From: Vitrella brassicaformis
Taxonomy: Eukaryota; Sar; Vitrellaceae
Assembly: GCA_001179505.1 (NCBI GenBank)
Contig: CDMY01000938.1
Coordinates: 62,883 to 126,882 of the forward strand
Direction: 5' to 3'
DNA: 64,000 bases
The translations under genes and the position numbers were made by a program. The notes below the pieces were generated by a model. That model did not search any database. It worked only from the letters and a program-made list of their open reading frames with translations, and was not told where the DNA came from. Each line of letters begins with the position of its first letter. The stretch's first letter is position 1. Positions 1 through 14,100 of this stretch are shown here, piece after piece.

Positions 1-15
1 TGGTGACCTCTCTCC

Positions 16-1431
16 TTACATGTCGAGCACGGAGCGATAATCGGTCTCGTCGATCTCGCCGCCTTTGGCCTCATGGACGTCTTGGGCCGAGATGGCGGTG
101 CCCTTCATGTGCGCTCGAGCCACGATGTCGACGATACGGTGCACATGCTCCACATCAAAGCCAGCGGCACGTCCATCGTGCCTGACACGCCAAAAGGGAG
201 AGGCCAGTGGGTTGACCGCTTTGCGCGGGTGTTCTGGGTGGTGGCTCACTTAAGGAATATGTTTGCGAAGGTCGAGTCGTCGCCCAGCGAAGTGGCTACG
301 CCCTTGGTCACCGTCACGGTGGCGCCCGACACGTCAATCGACACCAACTGACATCGCAGGGCACGAAAGGCATACACATTACAAGGGACACACACATGAG
401 CAATGACTCCTTTCCTTTCTCCCCTTTCATCGTCGGCTTACCGAATCCTCATCCGTGTTGCCAGTCTTCAGCAGCGGTCTGATGGCCTCGAGGCGCTCCA
501 GCTGGGCGTCCCTGGCATCCTTGGCCCTCCTGATCATACTGACCAGCTCGACAGAGAGGGCCTCAGCATCTGCTTGCGGCTGCTGCTGCCCTCCGTCCCC
601 CTGCTGCTGCTGCTGCTGCTGGTGGCCTTGTGTGAGTGGGGGAATCTGCACACGGTTCGCGCGCCGCTTGGTAGGGTAGCCGGGGTCCGACATCAGCAAC
701 TCAACCCAGTACCTGAACGATACCAAACACACCACACCACACCATGGGATCCACGGCAGCACAGGCAGCCTGCCGAGTGTCAGTTGGTGTGGCCCACTCA
801 CTTGAATGGCGTATCGTTTTGCCTGGACGGTGGTATGACGATGCTGTCGGTCTGCTCGGCCACATACATATCTAACTTCCCCACCAACCTGACACACAGG
901 ATGGACACGAGCAAAGCACACTACATCCTGAGCGTGATGGATTTTCACTTTGGCTTCTCACCACTTGAATGCGCGCGGGAACACTTGGAGTAAGATGCGA
1001 TTGTTCTGATCTCGGATGAATGCTTGGTCGAAAGCGCCGCAGAAGAGCAGCGCTATGACAGACCCCTTGACCCCACACAGGGTGGACCGCCGGGCACGAA
1101 AATACTCTCCGCTGAGGCTGAACTCCAATACCTCGCGCATGCACTCCGCCTGGCACAACACAATGCAAATCGACACATGCAACACAGTCACCATACCCTC
1201 TTGAGTCCTCGAGATCCATACCGAAGGCTCCGTCAAATCGCCAGTGCCGCCCATCGCTCGCTCTTTTGCAATCAGCTCATTCTTGATCTCCTGCAGCTTC
1301 GCCTTCACCACATCAAACTGCTCCATGCTCACATCCAGATGGCCGCCGCGGTCGCCATGGCCGTCAGGCGGCTGTTTACGCTTGCCGCCTTGGCTGCCTG
1401 CGGCAGCCGCCGCGGCAGCACTCGAGCTCAT
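16..1431 (-). CDS. BTB/T1-type (KCTD-like) domain protein, copy A
   Basis: Six exons on the minus strand: 1431-1222, 1149-962, 888-802, 712-442, 347-250 and 181-16, joining to 1020 nt (339 aa). The start gives MSSSAAAA. A helical segment (HLDVSMEQFDVVKAKLQEIK) precedes a stretch, about residues 71-160, with the look of a potassium-channel tetramerisation/BTB_2 fold: FRARRSTLCGVKGSVIALLF, then a D-Q-N-N-R turn and FPRAFKW. Exon 4 encodes a run of seven Gln and a charged helix (ALSVELVSMIRRAK). A paralogue lies at 49967-51473 with matching exon lengths (188, 87 and 98 nt). BTB domains usually mediate oligomerisation or cullin-3 binding; the actual partner is unknown. The stop at 16-18 is part of a donor-like ATGTAAGG, so the gene could continue past the window edge. 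The fold is inferred from pattern only. Confidence 0.6.
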
Positions 1432-1681
1432 CGCGCCAGCTTCGGTCGTCTTTCGTCTTGTTTCACAGACCTTCAGCCACTCGAGGTGCTGGCAAGGAAA
1501 CGTATCAATCACACGCCGTGGTTGTCCTGTCCTGCGTGTGTGTCAGGAGGGTCAGTCGTTGCCCACACTGCCCGAGTCATGCTTCAGCGGCCACATCAGC
1601 CCCTTCCTCGGCACACAGACCATCATCACCAGGCTGGCGCTCACTGCCCCGTCCCTCAGCGTCCTCTCCCGCAAGCCGACC

Positions 1682-3792
1682 ATGCACACCACGCTGCGCC
1701 TCGGCAAGGACTTTGGCGACGAGATCGAGATGACCAAGCAGCAGGTCCGTGTGTGGGGTGCAGCATTTCGCAAGACCAAGCACGCGACGATGGTGTGTGC
1801 GCCGACCACTGGTGTGGTCAAGCTGCTCGAGCATGCGTGCGGCACACTGGAGGAGCTGCACGCGTGGTCGCGTACCACTGGGTGCCTGTACAATGACGGC
1901 CCGCTCGACCTGGAGGTGCGGAAGGAGCCCATCTTCTCGTTCTCGTGGGAGCCACGGGGACGTTACGAGAGCACCTTTCCCAAGCTGCGGTGCGTATGGG
2001 TAGCCGAGTGGTGGCTGTCCGTCGCCAACAAACGCAACTGGAAGCTACCGTAAGCGACTCAGTGAGGGAGGGATTGGTCGCTCGGATGTCAGGGATGTGC
2101 GTGCATCATGTCAGGGCGCTGGTTGACGTGCACCTACGCGATCGAGAGGCCTGCTACCCCATCGCGCAGATCTGCGAGATAGACTACGGGATGTGTTCCG
2201 GCGACAACGGCTGGCGGTGCACCAAGTGGCTGTCAGGCCCAGGGCCGCACACCCTGACGCTCGAGACGGACACGTCAAGGGGGTGGGAGCTCACCAACCT
2301 CTGCGACATGTTGGTGCCATCCATCAAGTGAGGGGCAGCGAATATGGGTGCGTGTACGTGTGTGTGGATGTGGATGTGTCGCGTGTGCGCTACGCAGGCG
2401 GCTCAAGGGCGTGAGGTGGTTTTTGCTATGCCGTGACACCCACACGGCCGTGAAGATCGACATGAAGATCGCCGAGATGGCCGAGAGGGGGCTGCAGCTG
2501 GAGGAGCTCGACGTCATCCTCACTCCGATCCATTCCACAACGCTGCAGGTGTGTACATGAGATGAGCTAGCGCAAAGCAAAGAGAGGACCTCACCTGATG
2601 CCATGTCCTCCGTGTGCGTATGTCTGCCATCCGTCAGGATTTCGGCAGGCTCGACAAGTTTCTGTCCACCTGTGTGGCGCCCAACGGCAGCATCAACATC
2701 ACGTGCACACCGGACATGATCTTCCGTACGACTGAGCACCTGGAGCTGCTAGCAGACCACCCGTCGTGGGCTGGCATGCTCACACAATTCGCCTCTGCCG
2801 CCAAGGGTGTCAAGCTTCCTTCTGGGGTGGCTCAGGGGGAGGCAGTGCCGACTGTTGTGCTGTATCGGCTGCCTCAGATAGTGTTTTCGAATGCTGAGAC
2901 CCTGTACCTGGGGGCTGGCTCCGAGCCGCCCCCTGCGGCGCTTTTGTCGCACATATCCGATCGCTCTTTCCCTCATGTGACCACACTCGATCTGGGGCAG
3001 GCAGCAGCGGGGGTGAGAGAGGACGCAGTCAGGCGGGCCACCGACCTCAGATCGCTGCGGCAGGTGGGTTTTGAGATCGTTGCGCCGCTGCCGGCTGTGC
3101 CGTTTTTGTTCCCGCTGTGCCTCGGTGCGTGCAGCCAGACAGGCCACCTGCTGCACGTGAAAGCCGAGTGCCGGTACACCGATGTGAGCCTCGACCGTGT
3201 GTGGTCGCTGTGGGGGGCTGGGGGAGGGGGCGGGGGCGGGGCAGGGGGTCAGAGAGGCATTGAGAAGCGAGTCCAAGAGATCAGTATAGAGGTATACATG
3301 TCGAGCCCTGGAGTGTCAGGCATCTTATCGGTGTGTCTGGAGGCCATCGACAAGTGCCCTTTTCTCGACGCCATCGCTCTCCGCCACTCAATCCTCTGCT
3401 CAGTCAATCGGCTAGAAAGCGACCTTGACGCAGTCAGAGGCAGGCTGCTGGTGCGTGGCTTCGTAGCTGGGCAGGTCGACCTCGATTCTCACAGTCGGTC
3501 CTGTAGGAGTGCCGAGCTGTGTCGCGTCTTTGGCTGCCTCTTCCCTCGTTGTCTGCGCGACCACATGTCGATGGCATCTCTAGAGGGGGCGTGCACGTCG
3601 CGTTTCTCTATGGATGACACCGTGTCGCTGCCGGAGGCCATTTTGGCCCATGATCTCGGCCTGCGTTTCCCCCGGTGTGTTTCTCGCCAAATGCACAAGG
3701 AGTGGGAGGAAGTCATGACACAGGGGATACGCTCGGAGTGGCCTCAGCTGCGCAGCGAAGCTAGGCGCAAGAGAGGCCTGCCTGTCAAGTGA
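1682..3792 (+). CDS. Unrecognised protein, 4 exons, 628 aa
   Basis: Exons 1682-2049, 2115-2327, 2398-2548 and 2638-3792 join in frame (1887 nt) with GT-AG introns of 65-90 nt. I do not recognise the family. The protein has no signal peptide or membrane segment. It contains several leucine-spaced stretches (for example VTTLDLGQAAAGVRE and ATDLRSLRQVGFEI) that could be degenerate leucine-rich repeats, and a glycine run (about ten Gly) near the middle. The last exon is 1155 nt and ends KRGLPVK. The start was chosen because it is the first ATG of the frame downstream of the divergent copy-A gene, whose start codon is only 250 bp away; a further 5' exon is possible. Confidence 0.55.
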
Positions 3793-5185
3793 TGGCCATA
3801 CCTAGCTGGCTGAAGTCTGGCTGTCTCGTTTTTGATTTCGAGAGCGACCACGGTGGGTGGATGGGTGCATCTGTGCACGGCCGAGCCAGCGACATACATG
3901 CAAATGCATTTGCACGTATGTATGTCGTTGAATCGGCCGTCACAGTTTGGTCGTGTGTTTGCTGACGGAAGGAGTGGCCCCATATGTGTATGCGTAGAGG
4001 CAGGTACAGTAGGGATACGCGTGATCGACTGGCTATGTATGCAGCAGAGAGTGATTGGATGGATGGATGGATGGATTACTTGTCGCCGGACCGGACCGGA
4101 CCGGACAGGGGGGCGTCAGTCAGTCAGTTTGTCGCAGATCGAGGGAAGGACCACAGCGTGGCGTGCGGTGGTGGCGCGGCTGCACGCGTTGTGTACAGAT
4201 ACATACATACATGGTACCTACGTGTACATGATATATACATATATATACACACACACACACCACACTGTCTGTCTGCCTGCCTGCCTGCCTGGGTGTCTGG
4301 GTGTGTGAGTGAGTGAGTGAGTGGTTTCATTGCATGGTGTCGACATGAACGGATCTCTCGCAACTCAATGTCGTTCGGAACTGAATGAGTGTGGTGGAAC
4401 ACAGTTCATTGTCGTGTCTACATGCGCCATCTCCGGTACCAATGCACGCTGTTGTGTCCCGGATACGTACGTATGTCGGGCGGCTTTTGAGCATACACAT
4501 AGCGAGAGAGCCCACTCACTGCATTCGGCTGCCTGAGTGCGCGTTGTCTCTGCTGCTGAGGCACACATATCTTGGCCGTGTGCACTCGCACTTGTGTATA
4601 TATCCATCTGTCTATCTGCAAACCACTGACTGACGGCGTGTTGGGGAATCTCTGGTTGGCTGCATGCATACCATGCATATCTCTCTGCGTCCGCCATTTG
4701 ATGTATGACTTGAGAGGAGGCCTGTGACAGTCGGCCGCTGAGAGGCCGTGTGTGTCTCGTTCACGTGCGTGTGAGGGTTCTCATGTACACGCTGCCTGCG
4801 ATAATGCGTGTGTGCGTGAGTGCGCGGTGAGCGATTGACTGATGAGTGCTGGCCCTGACCGATTGACCGTGAGATGCCACGTTGTTGACCATGCGACGAG
4901 TCCGTCAGCATACGACACACAGAATTGTGAGTGCAGGAGCTCTGCAATGCCACTCTACCGTCACTCATGCAGCCATGAGTAACTCATGTCCTGTTTTGTC
5001 TTGCGTCTTGTTTCACAGCAAACCCAAATCATTGAGCTCGCGCGTGTGCTTGGAGAGGCTCTCTGGGCAGCTGGACCTGTTCATGAGCTATTGATGTAGA
5101 TATCTCTTTCAGGAGCTCAAGAGAGAAAGCAAAACCGGGGCCTCTCTCGTGGCCTGTTCGGGCTGCACATCTGTGTGTGTCCGCC
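3793..5185. other. Intergenic spacer with simple repeats
   Basis: No gene model is supported here. The spacer holds short tandem repeats: GGAT units near 4057-4075, five CCGGA units near 4084-4106, a CA run near 4245-4262, GCCT units near 4270-4290 and GTGA units near 4308-4322. Open frames here are short, repeat-driven and lack splice partners. The right end is the presumed 5' leader and promoter of the lipid-transfer gene. Confidence 0.6.
3890..3927. repeat. 38-nt near-perfect palindrome
   Basis: A perfect 14-bp palindrome (GCAAATGCATTTGC) sits between outer arms CGACATACAT and ATGTATGTCG, with only a small mismatch between core and arms. It lies about 100 bp after the stop codon of the gene ending at 3792. 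Confidence 0.7.
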
Positions 5186-8100
5186 ATGCCCTTTGCTTTC
5201 ATCCTTTCCCTGCTGGTTCTCATCTGCCTGTTCCTTCTGCTGCTTCCCTACTTCATCCCGACCTTCCTGAGCGCCGCGCTCGCCCGGCTGCCTTTCATCG
5301 ACAAGGCTCAAATTAAAGGGGCGGGGTTCTGGGCCTTCGCGGACATTGTCATCTCGCTGAGGCTGCCCACTCTGACAAATTCGCATCTCGTTATCGCCGT
5401 GCAATCGATTCGAGTCCGCGTGCTGAGGGATTCATGGCGGCTGAATATCGCTATCGGGTCGGCGGAGGTAGTCTGCCGGTTCACGTCACCCTTGCTGCTC
5501 GTTGCCAAGACGGCTGAGGTGGCAGCCGACGGCAAGCCAGCCAAGAAGATCGGGGCCTCGTCGATGGTGCTGTCTTGGCTGGCATCTCTGTTCTCATCCG
5601 TGGCTGTCGTCATCGGCCTGCACACCCTCTGCCGCTGGGTGGCATGCTGCATCGAAGAGGCCTGCGTCCGCTTCGAGCTCGACTGTCCGCCGCCAGCCGC
5701 ACAGCCGTCCCTGCCCCTGGATGCCGCCCTGCAGGACGTCCAGATGACCTCCCTCGATCAGCGGCTGCATCCGCGCATCCATGTAGAGTCCCTTGAAGTC
5801 GCGCCTGCAGCCAAGGGCCACCGTCTGTACGCCGCTGTGTCGATGGCGACGCTGGAGGTGTGGGTGGACTTTGCCGGCGACTCGGTCAAGAGGGTGGCGC
5901 ACGCACCCAAGTCGGCCTTGCACGCTGCGGGGAAGCGGCCGGTCGCCCGGTTCCCTTCGTCGATTCGTGGGGTGGCCAAGGGCAGGTGTGGCTTGTGGTG
6001 GCGGCAGGGGCGGGGTTGGCGGCCGCTGGATTTGGTCTTCGACGAGATGGAGGTGCTGTCACACACGCTGCAGGTCACCGTGGTGGCCAACGAGATGTGC
6101 GAGATTTTCGAGATTGCATGGCGGCTGCTGCGGGAGAGCGTCGTCGCCAGGCAGAGCGACCTCATCCAACGGGCCAGGAAGCAGCAGCAACTCAACAACG
6201 AGATGAAAGATGCGGCTGCCAAGAAGGAGAACGCCTCGTTCCTCGCCCCCCGTGCCAGCCGCGCCTCTGCTTTCGCGTTCGCCTACAAGGGTTCCTCTCT
6301 CGTCACGGAGGCAGGCCCCTGCCTCCCCCCATCAGCCGCCGAGGCGTCCACCCCCCCACAGCCCCCAACCCCGCCCACATGGGCCTTCCTGCCGCTGCGC
6401 GTGACGCTTCTCAAAGTGGAGGGCCACTTCTTCGAGGCCTCCCACCCCTCGTGCCTGGCCATCGATGTCGATAACGTCACGGGCACATTCCGCTTCGACG
6501 TCATGGCCGGCACCGGCGCCGTCGAGCTGAAGATAGAGGGAGAGACGGCCAATGCCGTGTCGGAGAGCAGGAGCGAGGAAACCGAGGAGAAGGTGCGCAA
6601 GCCGATCGCCACGATGCCTGGTTTGGAGTTCAGCGGTCGCATCGAAAAGCACCCGGAGCAGCATCAGCACCTGCAGCTGATCATCCCGCGGGCAGGGGGC
6701 GTGTGGATGGGCGACGGGCTGATGTACTGGATCTTCGTGCTGGTGCAGATCGAAAAGACGTGGAAGGTCAACAAGCAGCGGCGGCTGCAACTCGAGGCCC
6801 TACTGGTCAAAGCCAAGAAGGAGCAACACTCTGTGGGCGAAGAGAGGGAGGGAGCCGGAGCGGGTGGCGGCAAACAGGCTGGAAAGCCGACCATTCCACT
6901 CACCGCAGCCGCCAAAGACGGTCAGAGACCAGATATCCATCCATGCATGGGTCAGGGACGCATCCATGCCTCTGTGTTTGTGCGTCTGTCTGTCTGCAGC
7001 CAGTGCTCGTCGCTCCTCCGAGCCTGATGTGCCGCGCGCAGCGGCCCTCATCCTAAAGAAGGCCTCAGAGATCGCCATGGGCACCCACCCGCAGCCTTCT
7101 CCCTCACTCCACAGCGAGGCCACCATCCACAGCACCACCAAAGGCGAACGAGCCGGCAGAAGGACGTCGGGCGCCGTCAGCGAGCATGATGTTGCCTTCC
7201 AGGTTGACGAGGCCGACGTGACGAGCCGTGAGTCGTTCCGTCTGGAGGTGGGGGAGGTGGTGCTGCGGTCGAAGCTCCTCAACGACCGGCACGTCATTCT
7301 CACCGGCGACCACTTCGTCATGCACATGTCCACCGCCGCGCAGGCGGTCACCATCGCTGCCGCCCCCATACGCGCCTTCGAGTGTGCCGCCGAGTCGCTC
7401 GAGCAGTTCCCACACACATCCCCTGGGCTTTTGCTGCCGCCACCCCAAGCCACGGCCACAAGGAGACCCAAGTCACCTGACCGTTCTGGTGTCCGCAAGG
7501 GCGATTGGCCGCAGACTGGGCGGACGGCTCCGAGGTTCTGGGAGTTCATCATGGCGACTGACGGGGCGTCGGTGCGGCTGCCGTCTCACGGCAAGAATGT
7601 GTCCTTGAGGCTGGGTGAGGTGCGGGGGCAGTGGCGATGGATCGTGCTGCCGACCTACTGGTACATCACTGAGGCGGCTTATGTGGACTACTATGGCAAC
7701 GCGGAGTCGCGGCTGTTGTCAGTGTACCGCACACCGGCACCGCCCGAGCCACAAGTGAGCGTGGAGGTCTACAGTGTTGTGGTCAACTTCTCGCCGAAGC
7801 TTCAGGTGAGTCGAAGAACAGATGCAGACATTGTGACCACTAACGTGGCTGCTGTTCTGCGTCGGTCGTTTGTCAGATTCACACGTCAGGATTTGTGTTT
7901 TCTCTGAAGAGCGCGGCGTCCATGACAATCAGCTTCCTCGAGCCGGTCATGTACCTCACCCCTCCCACCGACTGGGTCCTCCCACACCCGCCCGTGCTGC
8001 TCTCCAGCCGCATCGCACTCACCATCACCTCATTGGGGCCGAGGAGGGCCAAGCGACGGCCGCCTGACGCACCCCCGCTGCCCCCTGCGCCATCCGTGTC

Positions 8101-11100
8101 TTCGCTGAAAGAGGGAGAGATTGGCAAGAAACTCACCGTGGAAATACTCGACTTGGAGGTCATCTGCACTGAGGTACGTATACGTATGCACGAGGGAGGG
8201 AAGGACTGCAATCACAGGCGGGAGGAGTTTGGGGGGGTGGTGTGTTCAGGTGACGGATGCGGTGTATCTGCTTGAGAACGTGGAGCCCTTCATGAGTCAC
8301 CTTCTGCGGGACGCGCCCACACCGGAGCGGCTGGACCCCTTCCTATACCCCAACGCCAAAACAGCCGACGAAAAGTGAGCAAAACAAGCGGACACAATCG
8401 ATTAACACCCCCCGACGGCTATCTCCACCCTCCCTTCGTTCATCAGGCTGAGGGCGGCAGCGGCATCAGCTGTGAGTGCCGTGGAGCTGCGCATCGTCAA
8501 CCTCTTCCTCGTGGCCATGCGGTGCATGCAAGACACCTCCGCCCTCCCCTCCCCCGCACCCAGCCCCAGGCGCCCCCAGTCACCCACATCCCTCCTGCTT
8601 AGCCCCGATTCGCCCACCCACGCCACGGCCATGGTGACACAGCTCTCCAAGGACGACAGCTGGATCGACGAGGGGCTGAGAGACCGACATGGTGGTCTGG
8701 ATGATCGGCCGTGCGAGTCGAGCGACTCCCTCAGGAGGAGGGTGCCCCTGCTGGGGCCGGGCACGCGGAATCGGTGGAATCACCAGGTGTCGAATGCCCT
8801 GGTGTCGCGGATACAGCGGCTGGCATCCCATCCAGAGGTCGAGGAGACGCTGAGCTACCGCCTCCGTGATGAACAACACCAACACGACCGGCTCCCGCTG
8901 CCGAGACTCGACTCAGCACGGCGGCTGATGTTCGCCCGCCAGCACTCAAGACGCGACCTGCCGACCTTTGACTTTGGGGGATCGAACAGCGGGCGTCCGG
9001 TGGCCACGGGCAACCGCCTATATGACGTGTCTGATCGCAGCCCTTCGTCCATCTCGCAAACCATCTCTCGACAAGTATCGAGGCAGCCCTCGCAGCTGGA
9101 GGGAGGGGGGGCCGATCGCAGGTCGTCGGGCGAGTCGTCCACGTTCGCAAAGGCGCTTACGCGTGACTTCGGTGATGAGGAGGGGCTGATTCCGAGGGCG
9201 GAGGAGAGCCCTCTGGCGACGCGACGGGCGTCAGACAGCGCGCAGATGCTGCAGCGGATGCTGACGCGCATCCAGGAGCGGCCGGAGCACATGCGGCGGC
9301 GATCGTGCATCAACTTCTGGTCGCGGATCTACTCGCCCCTGGTGTGCCTGCACATCGGCGGACTCGAGAGCACCATCTCCCTCAATCCACTCGACGAGCA
9401 CCAGCTGCCCATGCGGTTCACCGGCGCCCTCCATGACAACGAGGTCCAGACCTACAGGTGCAAGACCGTCCTGGGTGACTGCATCCAGGCTGACGAGATG
9501 CTCGGTTTGCGGCTGGAGCACCTCACCTTCGAGGGCAAGTGCGGCGTCAAGACCTCTCGACGCGAGCATCCGTCCGAGACCACCACCGACGGACCCGCTG
9601 CCTCTCCACAAGACGAATTGAGGCGCCTGCAAGACCGAGTCGCCACGGCAGGTGCGTCGGCCTCGCCCACCCCCGGCCGCTTGGACTGCCACGTGACGGT
9701 CAACAGTGACGGCGAGGTGGGTCTGGGCATCAGTAACTCGGTGGGTGAGGCCGTCACGTCACTCACCGAGCTGACCCAGTGGGTGGAGGACTTTGCCATC
9801 CTGTCGCCCAACGCCATGGCCGTCATAGGGCGGGTCTACCAGGTGCTGCCCGCCCCGGAGGTGCGGGCGCCTCCCGCACCTCTCCCTGGCCGCGTGCGAT
9901 GCCGCGTCGATTGTCAGCTACCGGGCGGCATCCGCCTGAGTGCTGGGCTGAGAGGGATGGAGGCTCTTGAGATGCTCATTCCGGCGTTGCAGCTGTTCGC
10001 TCTGCTGGACGCGTGTTTGCCGCCGCCGACGAGAGAGGACAGGACCCTCTCGCCGCACAGAGAGACCGGCGACCTGCCTTACGTGGCCATACTGTCCACC
10101 CGTCTGGACAACGGCCTCGTGGTGCAGTACGCTAGAACGCAGCTGGCGTCCGTCGGCTCTTATTCCGGCTACTCCTACCCCCTCGTCAGCATCCCGGAGA
10201 TCGCCGGACGGGTGCGTCTCGACAACGTGCCTCGAGAAGACCACCATGACGACTCAGGCATCTTCCCCAGCCCCACCAACCTTTTCCTCGAGGTCTTCTT
10301 GCGCGGACTGCTGCGGGGCGACACGGTCACGAGCACCAGCCAGCCGCCCCGCCGGCTGGGGACGGCCGAGCCCTACCCCACACTCGAGCGGCGGCACTCT
10401 CAGAGACGCAGGAGCGAGACTCTGCAGCCCCCCATCTTCGCCCTGGTGGAGCCGGCCCAGTGCCTGACCATCAATGTGTCCCCCGAGCACTTGCACCTCA
10501 TTCTGCAGCTCCTGGGCACTCCCCAGATGGACCGAGCCATACGGGCGTCGACCGGCAAGGCGCCTGAGGCGCACACGACGAGGGGCATTGCCCGGCGGCA
10601 CTCGTCGATATGGCTCACCAAGGCGACTGCGGGCGGAGAGGGGGGCGGCCGCGGTGCCAAAAAGGGGGATGGCGCGCAGGATGTGGGTGTGGTTGCGAGC
10701 AGGAGGGGCAGCGGCCTGGCGAAATTCGTCCCGAGGTCGCGGCAGCTGTCCCGGAGCTACACGCCAGACGGAGGGACACGCCTTGACGTTCATGTGCAGG
10801 TAGGTCAGTGAGCGGGGGCACAGGGGACGAAATCCAGACAGACAAACAAACAGACCACACTCCATGCCATGTGTACTTGCCATTCATTGTCAGGCGGCTG
10901 AGTGTCACGTCAAGTTCGGCGCGGTGCGTTTCGCCTTCGGTGCCCTGGAGGTGCGGTCGACCTATGGCCGCGAATCCACCCGCCCCCACCGCACCGCCAG
11001 CGACCCGACGGCAGAGGCAGTAGGGGCAGATGCGGGCGGGCAGGGCCGGCCGGATGGCCTGGCCACGGCAGCCACGGACCACTGGGAGGTGGGCAGCTCG

Positions 11101-14100
11101 GTGTCGTCTGCCAGCCACCAGAGCGACGGGCCGCGGGGGATCCAGCGAGAGTGGGGGGCCAAGGCACGGGGCATCCCGGACGCGCTGTACCTGAGGCTAC
11201 ACGAGATGCGCATCGGAATGGTTAGCTTGACACACAGACAGGAAAAACCAATGTACGCGTGTGTCATGTGTGGTGGGTATGTTGGGTGTTTTGCTGGCTG
11301 TCAGGAGTACGTGCCGGCGATGGGCATGGCCCTCTCAGATGCCACCTCTCCGCACTCCATGAACATCGGCCTCTCCCCCTACTCCATCCCCACACCCACG
11401 CCCCCATCCCTCCACTCGCCGCAAAACCCGCCCCTCCCGCCCCAAAGCAGCCAAACACTGCGCCCTCGCGGGCCACGGCGGCCCCCAGCAGCCCCGCCCC
11501 CCTCTAGGAACGCCACAGCGCTCCCAACGCTGGATGAGAGGCCGGCATTGGGGGAGCGGCTGTGTCCGCCGCAGATGACGCTGCTGCTGCATGGCGTGTT
11601 CATGCCGTACCCCCCGCAGCGGCCCGCAGATGACGTGCTGCCTTTCATACGGGTGCCGCGGATATCGGCCAAAACCGAGGATGGCGTGTCGGTCTTCTGC
11701 CGGTGAGTGAGTCAGGGGAATGGATGGATGGATGGATGGATGGACTGCAAGGCCGATATATCTATCTGCCGTTGCTGTTGATTTTTCTTTTAGAGTGTCA
11801 TCTCCTCGTGGGCATTTCTCTCCAGCGATGCAGCGGTACCTCCTGCACACAATGAAGGTCATCGAGGTTACCTCATCAACCGTGGCTGCATACATCGAAG
11901 GTCTCCAGGGCGGCCCCGCGCCCCCCGTCACCATTCCGTCGGTATCATCGCATCACGGCAAGCGCGGCGGCCGCAGCCCCACCAAGGACGTCTGCAAGCC
12001 GCCGCCCTTCCTCAAGGTCAAATTCACGCTGCAGTGCAAAGACGCCCAGGTCAACCTCCACTTTGTCGAGGCCGTCGAGGGCGCCGCTGGGCCGCCTCCA
12101 CTCGCCAGCCTGGCGCGCTCGACCAGCCCCCATGTGACGCCCTTCCCTCCACCTGATAAACAGGCGGCAGTATACTCCGCCAGGAGCCACGCAGCAGCTG
12201 CAAAGGCCGCTGCCAGGGGGAGGGTTGGTGGTGCTGGTGGCGCTGGCGTGACAGTGAGGGGGGCGGGGTCATCGCGGCTGAGCAACGACACGCTGTCGCT
12301 GGTGTGCGACGACCAGCTGGCGTCTGTGTTTGCCGACCACCTCATGGGGATCCCCCCGCCCCCTCTCTACCCCTCATCCCCCGTCATGCCCAAGGACTGG
12401 GAATTGGCGCCGCTGCTGTGGAGATACGAAGAGGTAGGTACCTTACCTGCGGTGTCCTGTCCGCGCGTCCCTCTTGACGAGGAATCCCTCTGCCTGTCAT
12501 GGTGTTCTGTCAATAGGTCGTCCAGGAGCTCGCCGGGATAACTCCTGACGGCGGGGATATGGAGGCAGCAGATGCTGGTGGTGACTTGGCGGCAACCTTC
12601 GCCTCACAGCAGTCGACAGCAACCGCCGCTCGAGGCCTGTTGTCGGTCCAGAGGGGCGCGGGTGGCGGTCCCGGGCTGGCGGGCACCTTCATGCAGAAGG
12701 TGGCGCCGCCCCACCCCGGCCACAGGGGCCTGCAGATGCTCATGGTGACCACCGAGGCGATCGTCAGCGCCGACCTGAGATCCTCCCTCGAGCACAGAGG
12801 GTCGACCGACGACCTGGGCGGCGGTGGAGGGCATCGGAGCATGCCCGTCTCGCCTCACGGCAGCAAGTCCCAGAAACCAGACAAGGTGGCCTACAGCCAC
12901 ATGCTCAAGGGCCGACCCTGCCCCCTGCTCGACGTCAAGGTCATCCTGCAAGTCCAGCCGGCTTACGCCTTCGTCGGGCCGGTGGCCCCCACGGGCATCC
13001 ACTGGCACGATTCCAAGGAAGACGTGGACGCCTTCTTCGTGTCGCATATCGCCGAGGACTCGACCGTCGAGGGCCGGGTGGTGGGGCGCGACAAGCTGAC
13101 GGGCCTGGGGTCCATCATGCGCACGTCCGCTGTATCGATCGCCCTCGAGAGCCGGCTGCCATCTCTGGACACGACCATCCGCTCGCACGCCCGCAACGCT
13201 CTGCTCATTGCCGACGCCGAGACGATGGAGCTCTTCGCTCAGGTGGTGCAGAAGGTGCTGATGAACCGAGAGGCTCACGGCGCCGACGCCTCTCCAGGTG
13301 GTGGTGGCGGAGGTGTGGGTGGCCACAGCCCCACCCCGCAGCCCGTCGGCAAAGGGCCACGGCCGGGGCCGCCACAGCCGTCCGCCACGGCAGCCACGAT
13401 CCTATTGCAGGAGAGCGACGACGATGAAGACGGTGCGGACGTGGAGCCCGCCATGGGTCTGGGAGGGATCCGTCATGAGAGGGTGCGTCGCCGTCTGATC
13501 GAAGTGCTGGAGCGGCAGCAGCTGTCGGTTGTGGGGGCCGCCAGCAGGAGCCCCTCGACGCATTGGGCAATTGCGGGGTCGGCACCCACATCGCCCAGGC
13601 GGCTGTTTGAGGAGGGGCGGCAGGCGCAGCCTGACAAGATACACCTCGAGTACATTCTCGACCAGGTACCAGTGCCGCGTCGGTGGATGGATGGATGGAT
13701 TGCGTGTCTGTGTGTGGTGCGTGTGCAGGTGTCTGTGTCATTGATACGTCAGTCGGGTATCTTTTGCCGCGCGTCGATGAGCGGCATCAACGGCATGATG
13801 GAGTTCCTGCTCGACGTCAAGCGGTCCAGCACCTTCGAGCTAGACATCGGGTCCATCAACATCGAAGACGTGCAGGAAGACGGAAACAGCTCCTTCGTAA
13901 GCACAACACCAACGGCCGCTGCCAGCCATAGACACACAGACAGGCAGGCGGAAAGGCATGCTGTGTGTGCATATGTGGATCCGTCAGGCCCTGACGCCTT
14001 TGGCTGCCGAGGGTGTGGATCTCGAGGGCCAGTCGCAGCTGCTCTCCATCAGGGGGGCCGACAGATTCGTCAAGCTATTCGGCAAATCGTGGCAGGTCAG

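Noticed and set aside
427-948. Single-exon poly-Gln protein on the minus strand
   Set aside because: It is exons 3-4 of BTB copy A plus retained intron; the paralogue at 50 kb shows the true exon edges.
5860-6474. 204-codon Gly/Arg-rich plus-strand ORF
   Set aside because: Shadow of lipid-transfer exon 1 in a GC-rich frame.
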